DNA of 64,000 nt from Sporobacter sp038405045 (lineage in GTDB: Bacteria > Bacillota > Clostridia > Oscillospirales > Oscillospiraceae), in NCBI GenBank assembly GCA_038405045.1, contig JBBZIV010000001.1, positions 806,001 through 870,000 on the forward strand, given 5' to 3'. Below, piece after piece: positions 32,576-41,411 of this stretch; positions within the stretch are counted from its first letter, which is position 1; each line of letters starts with the position of its first letter. A model generated the notes under the pieces. The model saw nothing but the letters and a program-made list of their open reading frames with translations, did not search any database and had not been told where the DNA came from. Both the position numbers and the translations under genes were made by a program.

Positions 32576-33577
32576 TTATTGCGGCCAGACGCCGTAGCGC
32601 GCGGCGACCGACAGGAATGAAATAATCGCAAAAAATGCTGACACACCTGTGAACACAAAAAAGAGCTTGTATTCGCTCCAGCCGGTCATTTCAAAATGAT
32701 GATGCAGCGGTGCCATCTTGAAAACGCGCTTACCCTTTGTCAGCTTAAAATATGCAATTTGAATTAAATCCGAAAGTGTTTCAACGAGATAGACAATGCC
32801 GAGCGGTACAAGAATAAGCGGCATATCAAGCGCAAACGCCAGCGCGCAGACGGCGCCGCCGAGAAAAAGCGAGCCGGTGTCACCCATGAAAACACGCGCC
32901 GGATGAAAATTGAAAAGCAAGAAGCCTAAAAGGCCGCCGCACAAAGCCGCGGCAAACACACCGGCGTATGATAGATTCCAGATAACAGCCACCGCGGCAA
33001 AGCAAACGGCGACAGGCACCGAAACACCCGATACAAGACCGTCAACACCGTCTGTAATGTTCACGGCATTAACGGTTGCCACAATAATAAAAGCCGACAG
33101 CGCGAGATACAGCGGCTCCGGAATCGGCCATGACACATTCCAAAAAGGGATATACAGATTCGGTGTTAAATGCCCCGTTAGGCGCATGAGCAAAACAAAA
33201 ACGATGGCGGCGGCGAGCTGGAGCAAAAACTTCTGCAATGCTGTAAGGCCGAGATTGCGCTTTTTGATCAATTTTTCATAATCATCCAAAAAGCCGATAA
33301 CGGCAAATATCAGCGCAAAGAGAAGGATGTAAATATGTCCAAACTGGCCGTTTTTCAGATCACTAAGCCCCACTGTGAAGCACGCCGCCGTGATGCCGAT
33401 TATGAACATGATGCCCCCCATTGTCGGCGTTCCCTGCTTGCAGCGGTGCCACACCGGTCCGTCTTCCCGGATCGACTGCCCGGCCTTCTTCCGGCGCAGG
33501 TATGGGACAAGAATAAGCCCCGCAATCGCCGTCACGGCCAATGATATGAAAAATGCGGCTAGAAGTCTCAACAGCAT
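32576..33577 (-). CDS. mraY: Phospho-MurNAc-pentapeptide transferase
   Basis: A 333-residue membrane enzyme making lipid I, with ten helices. Signatures: GTPTMGGIMFIIGITAACF near residue 50, FAVIGFLDDYEKLIKKRNLG with the aspartate pair (about 93-112), NAVNITDGVDGLVSGVS, and VFMGDTGSLFLGGAVCALAF with KMAPLHHHFEMTGWSE. All active-site residues look intact. It follows murE with a 26-bp gap; murF, which normally sits between, is missing. Confidence 0.95.
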   Translation of the reverse strand: MLLRLLAAFFISLAVTAIAGLILVPYLRRKKAGQSIREDGPVWHRCKQGTPTMGGIMFIIGITAACFTVGLSDLKNGQFGHIYILLFALIFAVIGFLDDYEKLIKKRNLGLTALQKFLLQLAAAIVFVLLMRLTGHLTPNLYIPFWNVSWPIPEPLYLALSAFIIVATVNAVNITDGVDGLVSGVSVPVAVCFAAVAVIWNLSYAGVFAAALCGGLLGFLLFNFHPARVFMGDTGSLFLGGAVCALAFALDMPLILVPLGIVYLVETLSDLIQIAYFKLTKGKRVFKMAPLHHHFEMTGWSEYKLFFVFTGVSAFFAIISFLSVAARYGVWPQ

Positions 33578-33603
33578 GTAGGCGTCCTCTCAATTCGGTA
33601 AAA

Positions 33604-35049
33604 TCACTCGGCTAAAAATTCTCTGACGACTTCTCTTTCGTCAAAATGCGACTTTTCCCTGCCAATAATCTGATACGTCTCATGTCCTTTTCCGGCTAGC
33701 AGCAGGATATCGCCCGGCTGTGCGTTTTCCAGTGCCCAGCCAATCGCCTCTTTCCTGTTTTCAATGACAATATACGGCGTTTTTGTCCGTTTCATGCCTT
33801 TGAGAATATCATTGATGATCTCCCCAGGCTTCTCTGTCCTCGGATTGTCGGACGTGACAACGACAAAGTCGGACAGGCGCGATGCAATTTCTCCCATCAG
33901 GGGTCTTTTTGTCTTGTCCCTGTCACCGCCGCAGCCAAACAGCGTGACGACGCGACCCGTCTTCAGCGCCTTAAACGTGGCAATCACTTTTTCCAAAGCA
34001 TCAGGCGTGTGGGCGTAATCAATGATAACAGTAAAATCCCGCCCCGTCGGGACAACTTCGACGCGGCCCTTCACACCGGGGCAACTGAAAAGCGCCGATG
34101 CGATCGTTTCCATAGAAAAACCGAGCTGCAAGCCGGTACCAATGGCCGCCAGCGCGTTATACACGGAAAAAGCAGCCGGAATATGCAGCTCAATCTTCAG
34201 AAGCCCCTCCAATGTCAAAGCGCAGAACTCCACACGGTCAGCATACAGGCGAATGCGTTTGGCAGCAAGATCCGATGTGTCGTTTTTCGCCGAATAGGTT
34301 AAGACGGGGCACGATGATGCCGTTGTAATCATACCGGCATAATCGTCGTCGGCGTTGACAACGCCCCTTTTCGCCTGCTTAAAGAGGCGTGCTTTCGCCT
34401 CGGCATAGGCGTCCATCGTCCGGTGAAAATCAAGGTGATCCTGTGTGAGGTTTGTAAAAACAGCCACGTCAAATTGAACGCCGTAAACTCTTTCAAGCAT
34501 CAGCGCATGAGACGAGACCTCCATGACAACCCATGTACATCCGGCGTCCGCCATCTCCGCAAAAAGCTTTTGGAGCTCATATGATTCCGGCGTTGTATGG
34601 CTTGTCTCCAAGACAGTCTGGCCGATCATGTTATGATTTGTTCCGATGAGGCCGACGTCGTCGCCGGTGCAGTGCTCGATCATGGCTTTAATGAGGTGCG
34701 TTGTCGTCGTCTTGCCGTTTGTGCCGGTGACACCGATGATTTTCAGGCGTTCGGCCGGTTTGTGAAACCAGTTGGCGGAAACGGCCGCCAGGCCCCGGCG
34801 CGTATCGTCAAGCAAAACGTAGGGGACATCATCCGACTCAGGCGGTCGCTGGCAGATAACAACCGCCGCGCCCTTTTCAACCGCTGCCGCGATATACCGA
34901 TGGCCGTCGCTTTCAAAGCCTTCTACGGCGACAAAAGCTTCACCGGGCCGCGTCGTTCTCGAATCGTAGCTGATGCCGGTAATGTCAAGCGCCATGTCGG
35001 CCGTCTGCGCCACGACCTGAATCTCATGAAGTAAATCGCGAAGTTTCAC
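33604..35049 (-). CDS. murE: UDP-MurNAc-tripeptide synthetase MurE (meso-DAP type)
   Basis: A 481-residue Mur ligase. The P-loop is IGVTGTNGKTTTTHLIKAMI (about 98-117). TNLTQDHLDFHRTMDAYAEA and the C-domain motif VVVTSDNPRTEKPGEII follow; DNPR is the hallmark of meso-diaminopimelate addition, so the wall is probably of the A1gamma type. A GGAGG site lies six bases before GTG at 35049; the longer frame to 35079 overlaps the PBP gene and is rejected. Confidence 0.93.
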   Translation of the reverse strand: MKLRDLLHEIQVVAQTADMALDITGISYDSRTTRPGEAFVAVEGFESDGHRYIAAAVEKGAAVVICQRPPESDDVPYVLLDDTRRGLAAVSANWFHKPAERLKIIGVTGTNGKTTTTHLIKAMIEHCTGDDVGLIGTNHNMIGQTVLETSHTTPESYELQKLFAEMADAGCTWVVMEVSSHALMLERVYGVQFDVAVFTNLTQDHLDFHRTMDAYAEAKARLFKQAKRGVVNADDDYAGMITTASSCPVLTYSAKNDTSDLAAKRIRLYADRVEFCALTLEGLLKIELHIPAAFSVYNALAAIGTGLQLGFSMETIASALFSCPGVKGRVEVVPTGRDFTVIIDYAHTPDALEKVIATFKALKTGRVVTLFGCGGDRDKTKRPLMGEIASRLSDFVVVTSDNPRTEKPGEIINDILKGMKRTKTPYIVIENRKEAIGWALENAQPGDILLLAGKGHETYQIIGREKSHFDEREVVREFLAE

Positions 35050-35075
35050 AAATGGCCTCCAATCTGCACGCTGCA

Positions 35076-37382
35076 TCAATAATGTCCAAGTATGCTTTTA
35101 TCGACGAGGGTAACCTCAACGACGGAACCAACCGTCACCTGCTCGTTTTTCGAAATGGACTGCATCGACACGAGGGCGTTCGGTGATGTTGAGAGCACAC
35201 CGCCCGATTTAATATATAACCCGACGGCAGAAAGGGCCCTTTTCGCTTCCGCGAAACTCATTTCATGCAGGTCTGGGACGGTGACGGTGTTAGTCGGTTT
35301 CTGCGCGCCTGCGTAAAGAATGATCTGGCTGCCCGGTGCCACGGCGGCATTTGCCATTGGCAATTGGTCGGTTACGGTTGCGCCGCTGCCGACGACCTTC
35401 ACGGTGAGGCCGAGGTTTTCCATCATCTTCGTTGCCTCTTCAACCGATTTGTCATTTGCTTTCGGCACGATGACATCAAGCTCTTTTTGCTCCTCGTCCG
35501 TGTAGACCGGCTTAATGCCGAGATATGGCAGCACGTCGGAGAGGATCTGGCCGACGACAGGCGCCGCCATCACACCGCCGCTGACGTAAATACCCGTATT
35601 CGGATTTGGATTATCCAAAAGCAGCAAAATGACAACCTGCGGATCATCCGTCGGCGCGACGCCGCAGAAGGAGACGATATATTGCTTTGGCCCGTCGCTC
35701 TTCGCATCCTCGGCGACCTTTTCCGAGGTACCCGTCTTGCCGCCGATTTTGTAGCCGGGAACTTCCGCGTTTTTGCCGGTACCCTCCTCACCGGAGACGA
35801 CGGCTTCCAAAATGTCCCGCATGGTTTTTGACGTCTGTTCACTGATGACCTGCCGAACGGTTGTCGGCTCGTTTGCCTCCACGACGTTGCCGCTCTGGTC
35901 GGTAATCTGCTTGACGATATAGGGCTTCATCAGATCGCCGCCGTTGACGACGGCCGAGACGGCGGAAACCAGCTGAATCGGTGTGATTTTAAATGTCTGC
36001 CCGAAGGAGGCAGCGGCAAGCTGTGAGAGATTATTCGGGTCTTCAAACGTTTTGGAAGGCCACCAGATGCTGCCGCTTTCACCAGGCAGGTCGATGCCCG
36101 TTTTGTCAAAGAAACCAAAGGCGTCGATGTACTTATAAAATGTGTCAGCTCCGATTTTAAGCCCGATGCTCACAAGGGCAACGTTGCAGGAATGCTGCAT
36201 GGCCTCAACGAGCGTCTGGGAGCCATGGCCGATTGTTTTCCAGCATTTGAGCGGACCCGAGCGCCCCAATACATTGATGGAGCCGCCGCAGTAAAACGTA
36301 TCATCCAGGCTGACGACGTTTTCTTCCAGCGCCATCGCGCACGTAATAATCTTAAAAACAGATCCCGGCTCATAGGTGTCGGCAATCGGCTTATCACGCC
36401 ACTGCGCTAAAAGCGCCTCTTTCAGCTTTTCCTTATATTCCGCCTCATCCGTTATTTTCGACAGATCTGTCTGAACTTCTGTGCTGAGGGCCATATAATT
36501 ATTCGGGTCATAGTTGCCGTAGCTTGCCAGTGCGAGAATTTCACCTGTCGAGGGTCTCATCACAATACAGGCTGCGCCGTTTTGAACATCGTAATCCTCG
36601 ATGGCCTGCGCCAGATGCTTTTCAACGTAATACTGTATCGTCGCATCAATCGTAAGGGTGATATTGTCGCCGTTTTTGGCATCGTAATAGTTTTCAAAGT
36701 CGTTTAGAAGCATATCGGTGCCGCGGGCGTTTTTCAGACGTACGACGCGACCGTCCGTTCCCTGCAGATACTTATTGTATTTGGCCTCAAGCCCCTCAAG
36801 ACCGATATTATCGCTGCCGACGAACCCGAGGATATGGCTGGCCAGGCTGCTGTTGGGGTAATAGCGCTTTGTATCCGTTTCAAGATGAACACATTTGATG
36901 TTGTTCGCCTTAATAAACGCGCGCACCTTGTCGGCAAGGTCTGCTTCAATTTTTGTCTTCACAGTCTTGTACCACGAAGACGTATCCTTCATTTTATTGA
37001 GGATCTCATTTTTGTCAACGTCTAAAATAGACGAAAGATTGTCGGCAATCAGCTCCTGATTTTCTTTGTAGAGCTTCATTTCGTATGGACTGATAAAAAC
37101 CGTCTCGACGGAAGCGCTCATCGCCAGCACTTTGCCGTTGGTGTCATAAATCGTCCCGCGCGCCGCCGTGACCTTTGATTCGCGTGTCTGCTGCTCCACG
37201 GCACGTCGTTCATAGTCGTCATGCTGAATAATCTGCACCTGATACAGCTTGATGGCGAGGACCACAAACGCAGCAACACCGCACACTGCCATGAGTAGAA
37301 GTGTGCGGCTGAGAATTGTTTTATTCGGCCGCTGCAAGGCGCCTTTATGCCGTTTTGCTCTGCCTTTTGATGAATCCGCCAT
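35076..37382 (-). CDS. Class B penicillin-binding protein with PASTA domains (PbpB/SpoVD type)
   Basis: A 768-residue transpeptidase: a cytoplasmic basic tail, one helix (about 26-48), an N-terminal dimerisation domain (RAVEQQTRESKVTAARGTIY), and the penicillin-binding domain. The latter has SVFK (Ser near residue 341), SCN near 394, and KTG within YKIGGKTGTSEK near 548. Two PASTA domains fill the C-terminus (about 630-768), for example VPDLHEMSFAEAKRALSAVG. In Bacillus this locus holds both the division PBP (PbpB) and the spore-cortex PBP (SpoVD), both with PASTA domains. Here there is one gene, so it most likely serves division, with a sporulation role possible. Confidence 0.92.
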   Translation of the reverse strand: MADSSKGRAKRHKGALQRPNKTILSRTLLLMAVCGVAAFVVLAIKLYQVQIIQHDDYERRAVEQQTRESKVTAARGTIYDTNGKVLAMSASVETVFISPYEMKLYKENQELIADNLSSILDVDKNEILNKMKDTSSWYKTVKTKIEADLADKVRAFIKANNIKCVHLETDTKRYYPNSSLASHILGFVGSDNIGLEGLEAKYNKYLQGTDGRVVRLKNARGTDMLLNDFENYYDAKNGDNITLTIDATIQYYVEKHLAQAIEDYDVQNGAACIVMRPSTGEILALASYGNYDPNNYMALSTEVQTDLSKITDEAEYKEKLKEALLAQWRDKPIADTYEPGSVFKIITCAMALEENVVSLDDTFYCGGSINVLGRSGPLKCWKTIGHGSQTLVEAMQHSCNVALVSIGLKIGADTFYKYIDAFGFFDKTGIDLPGESGSIWWPSKTFEDPNNLSQLAAASFGQTFKITPIQLVSAVSAVVNGGDLMKPYIVKQITDQSGNVVEANEPTTVRQVISEQTSKTMRDILEAVVSGEEGTGKNAEVPGYKIGGKTGTSEKVAEDAKSDGPKQYIVSFCGVAPTDDPQVVILLLLDNPNPNTGIYVSGGVMAAPVVGQILSDVLPYLGIKPVYTDEEQKELDVIVPKANDKSVEEATKMMENLGLTVKVVGSGATVTDQLPMANAAVAPGSQIILYAGAQKPTNTVTVPDLHEMSFAEAKRALSAVGLYIKSGGVLSTSPNALVSMQSISKNEQVTVGSVVEVTLVDKSILGHY

Positions 37383-37452
37383 GATTTTCTCCTCAACCGG
37401 AGTTTTTTGTCCGCGCCATTTTTTAGCTCAGCAATCAAATATATTACGGTAT

Positions 37453-38043
37453 TTATTTAAAATATGCAACAAGAGACAGGAGAAATGTGAGCATGCTTTC
37501 CCGTTTGCCGCTATTATCGCTCGGGGCGCTGACGACAACGGCTTTATCCTGCGCCGTTACCGAGACGGTGCCGATCTGACTTTGCGCGGGCTTGGACATG
37601 CCAAGCTCGTGTGTGGCGTATTGCTCTACCGTGTTGACGTCAAACGCATTTCCATACGCAATTTCCAGCTTTCTCTCCTGCTCGTTCAAATCGCTCAGCT
37701 GTGACTGGAGCTGCACCGTTTCGTTCGTCACCTCGTCGTATTTGACATGCGCCAAGAGCACAAACACCATTAAAACAGCCGCAACGGCAAAGCCAACGAC
37801 AGCAAAGGCGGAGATGCCATAAACCTTCTGATTTTTTGCATTCGGCCGCGCAGCGACCGACGGTGCTTGTTGCGTGTGCTCTCGCCTTCTCGGCGCACTT
37901 TCCGGCCTTTCAAGCTCAGGCGTCGGTTTTTTTGGCCTGACGTTATTCGCTTCCGGGCGGCGCGTCCGGCTTAAATCGTAGGCGCTGCTGCCCTGAACAG
38001 CCGCGCGGGAGGCATATCTCATTGTCGCTGCCTGCGTTGCCAT
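37453..38043 (-). CDS. ftsL: FtsL-like septum protein
   Basis: A 196-residue bitopic protein in the ftsL position between rsmH and the PBP gene. A long basic, Pro-rich cytoplasmic region (1-75) precedes one helix (about 76-97: GISAFAVVGFAVAAVLMVFVLL). A short leucine-zipper coiled coil (ETVQLQSQLSDLNEQERKLE) follows, with EQYATHELGMSKPAQSQI typical of FtsL/DivIC-type septum initiators. The cytoplasmic part is longer than in Bacillus FtsL. ATG 38043 follows AAAGGAAG. Confidence 0.85.
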   Translation of the reverse strand: MATQAATMRYASRAAVQGSSAYDLSRTRRPEANNVRPKKPTPELERPESAPRRREHTQQAPSVAARPNAKNQKVYGISAFAVVGFAVAAVLMVFVLLAHVKYDEVTNETVQLQSQLSDLNEQERKLEIAYGNAFDVNTVEQYATHELGMSKPAQSQIGTVSVTAQDKAVVVSAPSDNSGKRESMLTFLLSLVAYFK

Positions 38044-38057
38044 TGTTGTCTTCCTTT

Positions 38058-38984
38058 CTAGATGCGCTCCGCAATGCGGAGCTTGGCGCTTCTTGAACGT
38101 GGGTTTTGCTCTAATTCAGCCGCATCCGGCGTGATCGGTTTTTTGGTGACGGTTCGGAGCGTCGGCACAAAGCCGCAGACGCAGACCGGGAAATCTGGCG
38201 GGCATGTGCAGCCCTTTTCGCGCCGCGCGATGGCGTTTTTTACAAGCCTGTCTTCCAGCGAATGAAAGCTGATGATGCAAAGCCTGCCGTTAGATGCGAG
38301 CCTATCCGGCGCAGTGCTCAGCATTTCCTCTATAGCGCCCAGTTCATCATTGACAGCAATGCGGATAGCCTGAAAGGTGCGCTTGGCCGGATGCTGCTTC
38401 TCGCGGAGTGCCGCTCCCGGCATCGCCGCGCGTATAATGTCTGACAGCTCCAGCGTTGTGTTAACCGGCGAAACGGCGCGGCGTTTTATGATAGCGGCTG
38501 CGATGCGCGGGGCGTGTCGCTCTTCGCCGTACGTGTAAAGAATGCGCTTCAAGTCGTTTTCCGGCCAAGTGTTGACGATATCAAAAGCAGTCAAAGCCGC
38601 GCTCTTGTCCATCCGCATATCGAGCGGCGCGTCTGTCCTGTATGAAAAGCCCCTCGCCGCTTCGTCGAGCTGCGGTGATGAGACACCGAGGTCAAAAAGC
38701 ATTCCGTCAACCGTTCTGAGACCCAGCGTGTCCAGAATCGCACCGATGTTTCGAAAGTCTCCCCGGACGAGTGTGACCTTCCCGGCGAATGCTTTAAGCG
38801 TTTCTCCCGCGGCGCTGATGGCTGCTTCATCCCGGTCGATGCCGATGAGGCGGCCGGTATCCAAGCGCTTGGCAATTTCCAGTGAGTGGCCAGCCCGGCC
38901 GAGCGTTGCGTCCACATATGTCCCGCCCGGTTTGATATGCAGCCCGTCAATACAGGCTTTTAAGAGCACCGGCGTATGGGCCAT
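38058..38984 (-). CDS. rsmH: 16S rRNA (cytosine1402-N4)-methyltransferase
   Basis: A 308-residue enzyme methylating C1402 in the 16S decoding centre. Motifs: HTPVLLKACIDGLHIKPGGT, VDATLGRAGHSLEIAKRL, GIDRDEAAISAA, MLFDLGVSSPQLDEAARGFS and ICIISFHSLEDRLVKN. It overlaps mraZ by one base at TAATG, a sign of coupled translation. Confidence 0.95.
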   Translation of the reverse strand: MAHTPVLLKACIDGLHIKPGGTYVDATLGRAGHSLEIAKRLDTGRLIGIDRDEAAISAAGETLKAFAGKVTLVRGDFRNIGAILDTLGLRTVDGMLFDLGVSSPQLDEAARGFSYRTDAPLDMRMDKSAALTAFDIVNTWPENDLKRILYTYGEERHAPRIAAAIIKRRAVSPVNTTLELSDIIRAAMPGAALREKQHPAKRTFQAIRIAVNDELGAIEEMLSTAPDRLASNGRLCIISFHSLEDRLVKNAIARREKGCTCPPDFPVCVCGFVPTLRTVTKKPITPDAAELEQNPRSRSAKLRIAERI

Positions 38985-39400
38985 TAAAAATCAAGCTCCA
39001 TAAACACATCGGCAATGTTCTCCGGCGTCGTCTCGACGGCGTCGACCTTCGCCCAAGCCTCACTATCCCAAAATTCAGCCGACTCGCCGCTGCCGACGAC
39101 GGTGACATCTTTCACAAGGCCGGCAAAGTCTCTTAAATTGGTCGGCAGCAGAATACGCCCCTGCCCATCCAGCTCGCATTTTGCCGCGTGCGCAAAAAGC
39201 GGGCGCATTTTTATTTGTTTGACCTTCGGCATGGCCTTGATTTTATCCATAAATTTGTCCCAGCTCTCTGAAGAATAAGCCGTCAGGCACTTTTCCATCG
39301 AGAGCGTCACAAAGAAAACCTCGCCGAGTTCTTCACGGATTTTGGCAGGGATAAAAAGACGCCCTTTGGCATCCAGACTGTGCGCATAAATGCCGGTCAT
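38984..39400 (-). CDS. mraZ: Transcriptional regulator MraZ
   Basis: A 138-residue protein with two AbrB-like SpoVT domains: GIYAHSLDAKGRLFIPAKIR in the first, and AKCELDGQGRILLPTNLRDF in the second. MraZ binds spaced TGGG-type repeats before its own operon, in Escherichia coli as a repressor. The matching operator is visible at 39436-39461. It is the first gene of the dcw cluster. Confidence 0.95.
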   Translation of the reverse strand: MTGIYAHSLDAKGRLFIPAKIREELGEVFFVTLSMEKCLTAYSSESWDKFMDKIKAMPKVKQIKMRPLFAHAAKCELDGQGRILLPTNLRDFAGLVKDVTVVGSGESAEFWDSEAWAKVDAVETTPENIADVFMELDF

Positions 39401-39435
39401 CGTTTCCCCACCTTTCCGACGATCGTGGGATTTTG

Positions 39436-39461
39436 ATACACTTTACTCCACTACGCCCCAC
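39436..39461 (-). promoter_or_regulatory. MraZ operator (three 10-bp-spaced boxes)
   Basis: On the minus strand GTGGGG (39456-39461), GTGGAG (39446-39451) and GTGTAT (39436-39441) repeat every 10 bp, beginning just after the -10 element. This matches the direct-repeat pattern that MraZ recognises; the third box is degenerate. Confidence 0.7.
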
Positions 39462-39471
39462 TTTTATGCTC

Positions 39472-39500
39472 ATTATAGCGAGGCTGAAATCAAAATGCAA
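39472..39500 (-). promoter_or_regulatory. Promoter of the dcw cluster
   Basis: TTGCAT (39495-39500) and TATAAT (39472-39477) 17 bases apart on the minus strand, about 70 bp upstream of mraZ. Confidence 0.85.
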
Positions 39501-39624
39501 GAGGTTATTTTAAAAATAATCTACGTTTTTCGAACTTTTTCCGCTGTTTTTGAATTTTGTGTCAAAAATGTTCTTCCTTTGTAGAATGCTATCGGCAGCT
39601 TGCCGCCTGACAGCCGCGCGCGAA

Positions 39625-39656
39625 AAAGTTCCCCGGGAAATTTCCCGGGGAACTTT
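39625..39656. other. Perfect 32-bp palindrome
   Basis: aaagttccccgggaaa is followed directly by its own reverse complement, giving a 16-bp perfect arm with no spacer. It lies between the dcw promoter region and the terminator of the gene at 39706. It may be a second terminator or a protein-binding site. Confidence 0.6.
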
Positions 39657-39663
39657 GAGGCAT

Positions 39664-39691
39664 AAAAACCCCGGTGCTTTAGGCACCGGGG
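39664..39691 (-). terminator. Terminator of the coiled-coil gene
   Basis: On the minus strand CCCCGGTGC pairs with GCACCGGGG around CTAAA, followed by TTTTTA. It lies 15 bases beyond the stop at 39706. Confidence 0.88.
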
Positions 39692-39705
39692 TCATCACTG
39701 CTGAT

Positions 39706-40233
39706 TCAGTTATCCATGTCGATATCGATACGTCCCGTGTCAAACTCGCGGCCTTGGCGGGCCGGTCGAGACGACGTGCCGGCGGCGCTGCGGAAGCGGC
39801 CGCGCGTCTGGCGCATTTCCTCCAGGGCTGTTGCCAAGGCCTCTTCCGTGCGGCGCATCGCATCATCTACATAATCGTTGGCGGCACGCTTGAGTTCAGC
39901 CGCCGAGCTCTCTGCCGCAGTAATGAGCTCCCCGCTTCTGGCCTTGGCGGCGCGCACAACCTCTTGCTCCTCAACGAGCTGACGGGCGCGCTCCTCCGCC
40001 GTCTTGCGGACCATGTCAGCTTCGCGCTTGGCGTTTGTGATAAATTCGGTGCGCGCTTCCACGAGGCGCCTAGCCTCTGCCAACTCGTTTGGAAACTGCG
40101 CTTTGATTTCATCTATCAGATCGAGAGCCTTGTCCCGTTCAATGACGCATTTTTCAGCCCCAAGCGGGATACCCCAGGCTTCGTTGATCATCGCGTATAG
40201 CATTTCCAGCAATTCCTGCACTCTGCTGCCCAC
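39706..40233 (-). CDS. Coiled-coil protein of unknown function after coaD
   Basis: A 175-residue, highly charged helical protein with no membrane helix or signal. The N-terminus (VQELLEMLYAMINEAWGIPL, GAEKCVIERDKALDLIDEIK) is followed by a long coiled coil rich in Ala, Glu and Arg (READMVRKTAEERARQLVEE) and a basic tail. Similar proteins in Clostridia are sometimes labelled ATPase subunit-like, on coiled-coil similarity alone; a DivIVA- or SMC-like scaffold role is as likely. GTG 40233 follows AGGTG. It is the last gene of the uvrC-rsmD-coaD run, 6 bases from coaD. Confidence 0.75.
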   Translation of the reverse strand: MGSRVQELLEMLYAMINEAWGIPLGAEKCVIERDKALDLIDEIKAQFPNELAEARRLVEARTEFITNAKREADMVRKTAEERARQLVEEQEVVRAAKARSGELITAAESSAAELKRAANDYVDDAMRRTEEALATALEEMRQTRGRFRSAAGTSSRPARQGREFDTGRIDIDMDN

Positions 40234-40239
40234 TGTCCA

Positions 40240-40725
40240 TCACCTCTTGCAGTTGATTTTATCGACGACATCGCCAAGGATTTCCCGGGGAACAAAGTCC
40301 CGCAGGTCGGCGCCATATTTTGCAAGCTCTTTGACAACCGTCGAGCTTAAAAATGTATACTTCTCACTGGAGGCCAGAAAAAGCGTATCAATCTTCGGGT
40401 CGATCTTTCTGTTGGCCAGTGCCATCTGGAATTCCCAGTCAAAATCCGAGACGGCCCGGAGGCCCTTGACAATGACACTCGCACCCCTGTCGCGCGCATA
40501 CTGGACGAGCAGCCCGTCCGACGTTTCTACCGCGACATTGGGAAAACGGGTAACGGTTCGCTCAATCAACTTAACGCGCTCTTCCCGTGTGAAAAGAGGG
40601 TCCTTTTCCGAATTTTTCATGACACAGACATAGACCTTGTCAAATAAGGCGGCGGCACGCTTAATAATATTCAAATGCCCTAGCGTAATAGGGTCAAAGC
40701 TGCCGGGATAGACGGCTGTTAACAT
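40240..40725 (-). CDS. coaD: Phosphopantetheine adenylyltransferase
   Basis: A 161-residue nucleotidyltransferase for the penultimate step of CoA synthesis. The ATP-binding AVYPGSFDPITLGHLNII and the conserved ADLRDFVPREI region and FLSSTVVKELAKYG are present, and length is typical. ATG 40725 follows GGAGA. The last-step enzyme coaE lies separately at 54697. Confidence 0.96.
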   Translation of the reverse strand: MLTAVYPGSFDPITLGHLNIIKRAAALFDKVYVCVMKNSEKDPLFTREERVKLIERTVTRFPNVAVETSDGLLVQYARDRGASVIVKGLRAVSDFDWEFQMALANRKIDPKIDTLFLASSEKYTFLSSTVVKELAKYGADLRDFVPREILGDVVDKINCKR

Positions 40726-40831
40726 CTTGATTCTCCATACCCCGCAAAACGCAATCGCGACAACACCGGGGTGAGTAGCGCCTTCATCTGCCTTGTTCTG
40801 CGGCTGCCGTTATAAAGCGACGGCACGCCGG

Positions 40832-41407
40832 TTATTCATCGGGCTGCGCGCCGGGCGGATTGCCTGCCGCGCGCTTACCGTAGAGCGATATCTTGATACG
40901 GCCGTAGCGGTATTCCCGGCCTTTTTCATAAGGCGCGGGAGCTTCCGGCAAGGTTTGATCGGCTTTCGTTTCGCAGATAATTATACCATTTTCTTTCAAT
41001 ATGTCAATTTTAAATATTATGTCAAGTGCTTTTCCGACGAGCCCCACACTGTATGGCGGATCAATAAAGATCAGGTCGAACGGCCCGGCATGGTGGAGAA
41101 AAGCCAGCGCGTCCCCCTTCAGAACAGATGCTTTGTCCATAAAACCGGCGTTTTTGAGGTTCTCCCGCACGAGCGCGAGGGCATCATTCGACTGGTCGAC
41201 AAACACGGCGCTTTCGGCGCCGCGGCTTAAAGCCTCGATGCCGAGCTGGCCCGTCCCCGCAAAAAGGTCCAGTACGCGGCGACCCTCAATATCAAACTGA
41301 ATAATGTTAAAGACCGACTCTTTGACCATATCGGTTGTCGGCCGGATGTCCTGGCCCATTGGCTCTTTGAGCCGCCTGCCGCGGGCACTGCCGCTGATGA
41401 TTCTCAT
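40832..41407 (-). CDS. rsmD: 16S rRNA (guanine966-N2)-methyltransferase
   Basis: A 191-residue methyltransferase. MRIISGSARGRRLKEPMG is the family start; VLDLFAGTGQLGIEALSRGA is the SAM motif and FDLIFIDPPYSVGLVGKAL the catalytic one. The usual rsmD-coaD order is present; it starts 4 bases after uvrC ends. Confidence 0.95.
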   Translation of the reverse strand: MRIISGSARGRRLKEPMGQDIRPTTDMVKESVFNIIQFDIEGRRVLDLFAGTGQLGIEALSRGAESAVFVDQSNDALALVRENLKNAGFMDKASVLKGDALAFLHHAGPFDLIFIDPPYSVGLVGKALDIIFKIDILKENGIIICETKADQTLPEAPAPYEKGREYRYGRIKISLYGKRAAGNPPGAQPDE

Positions 41408-41411
41408 GATA

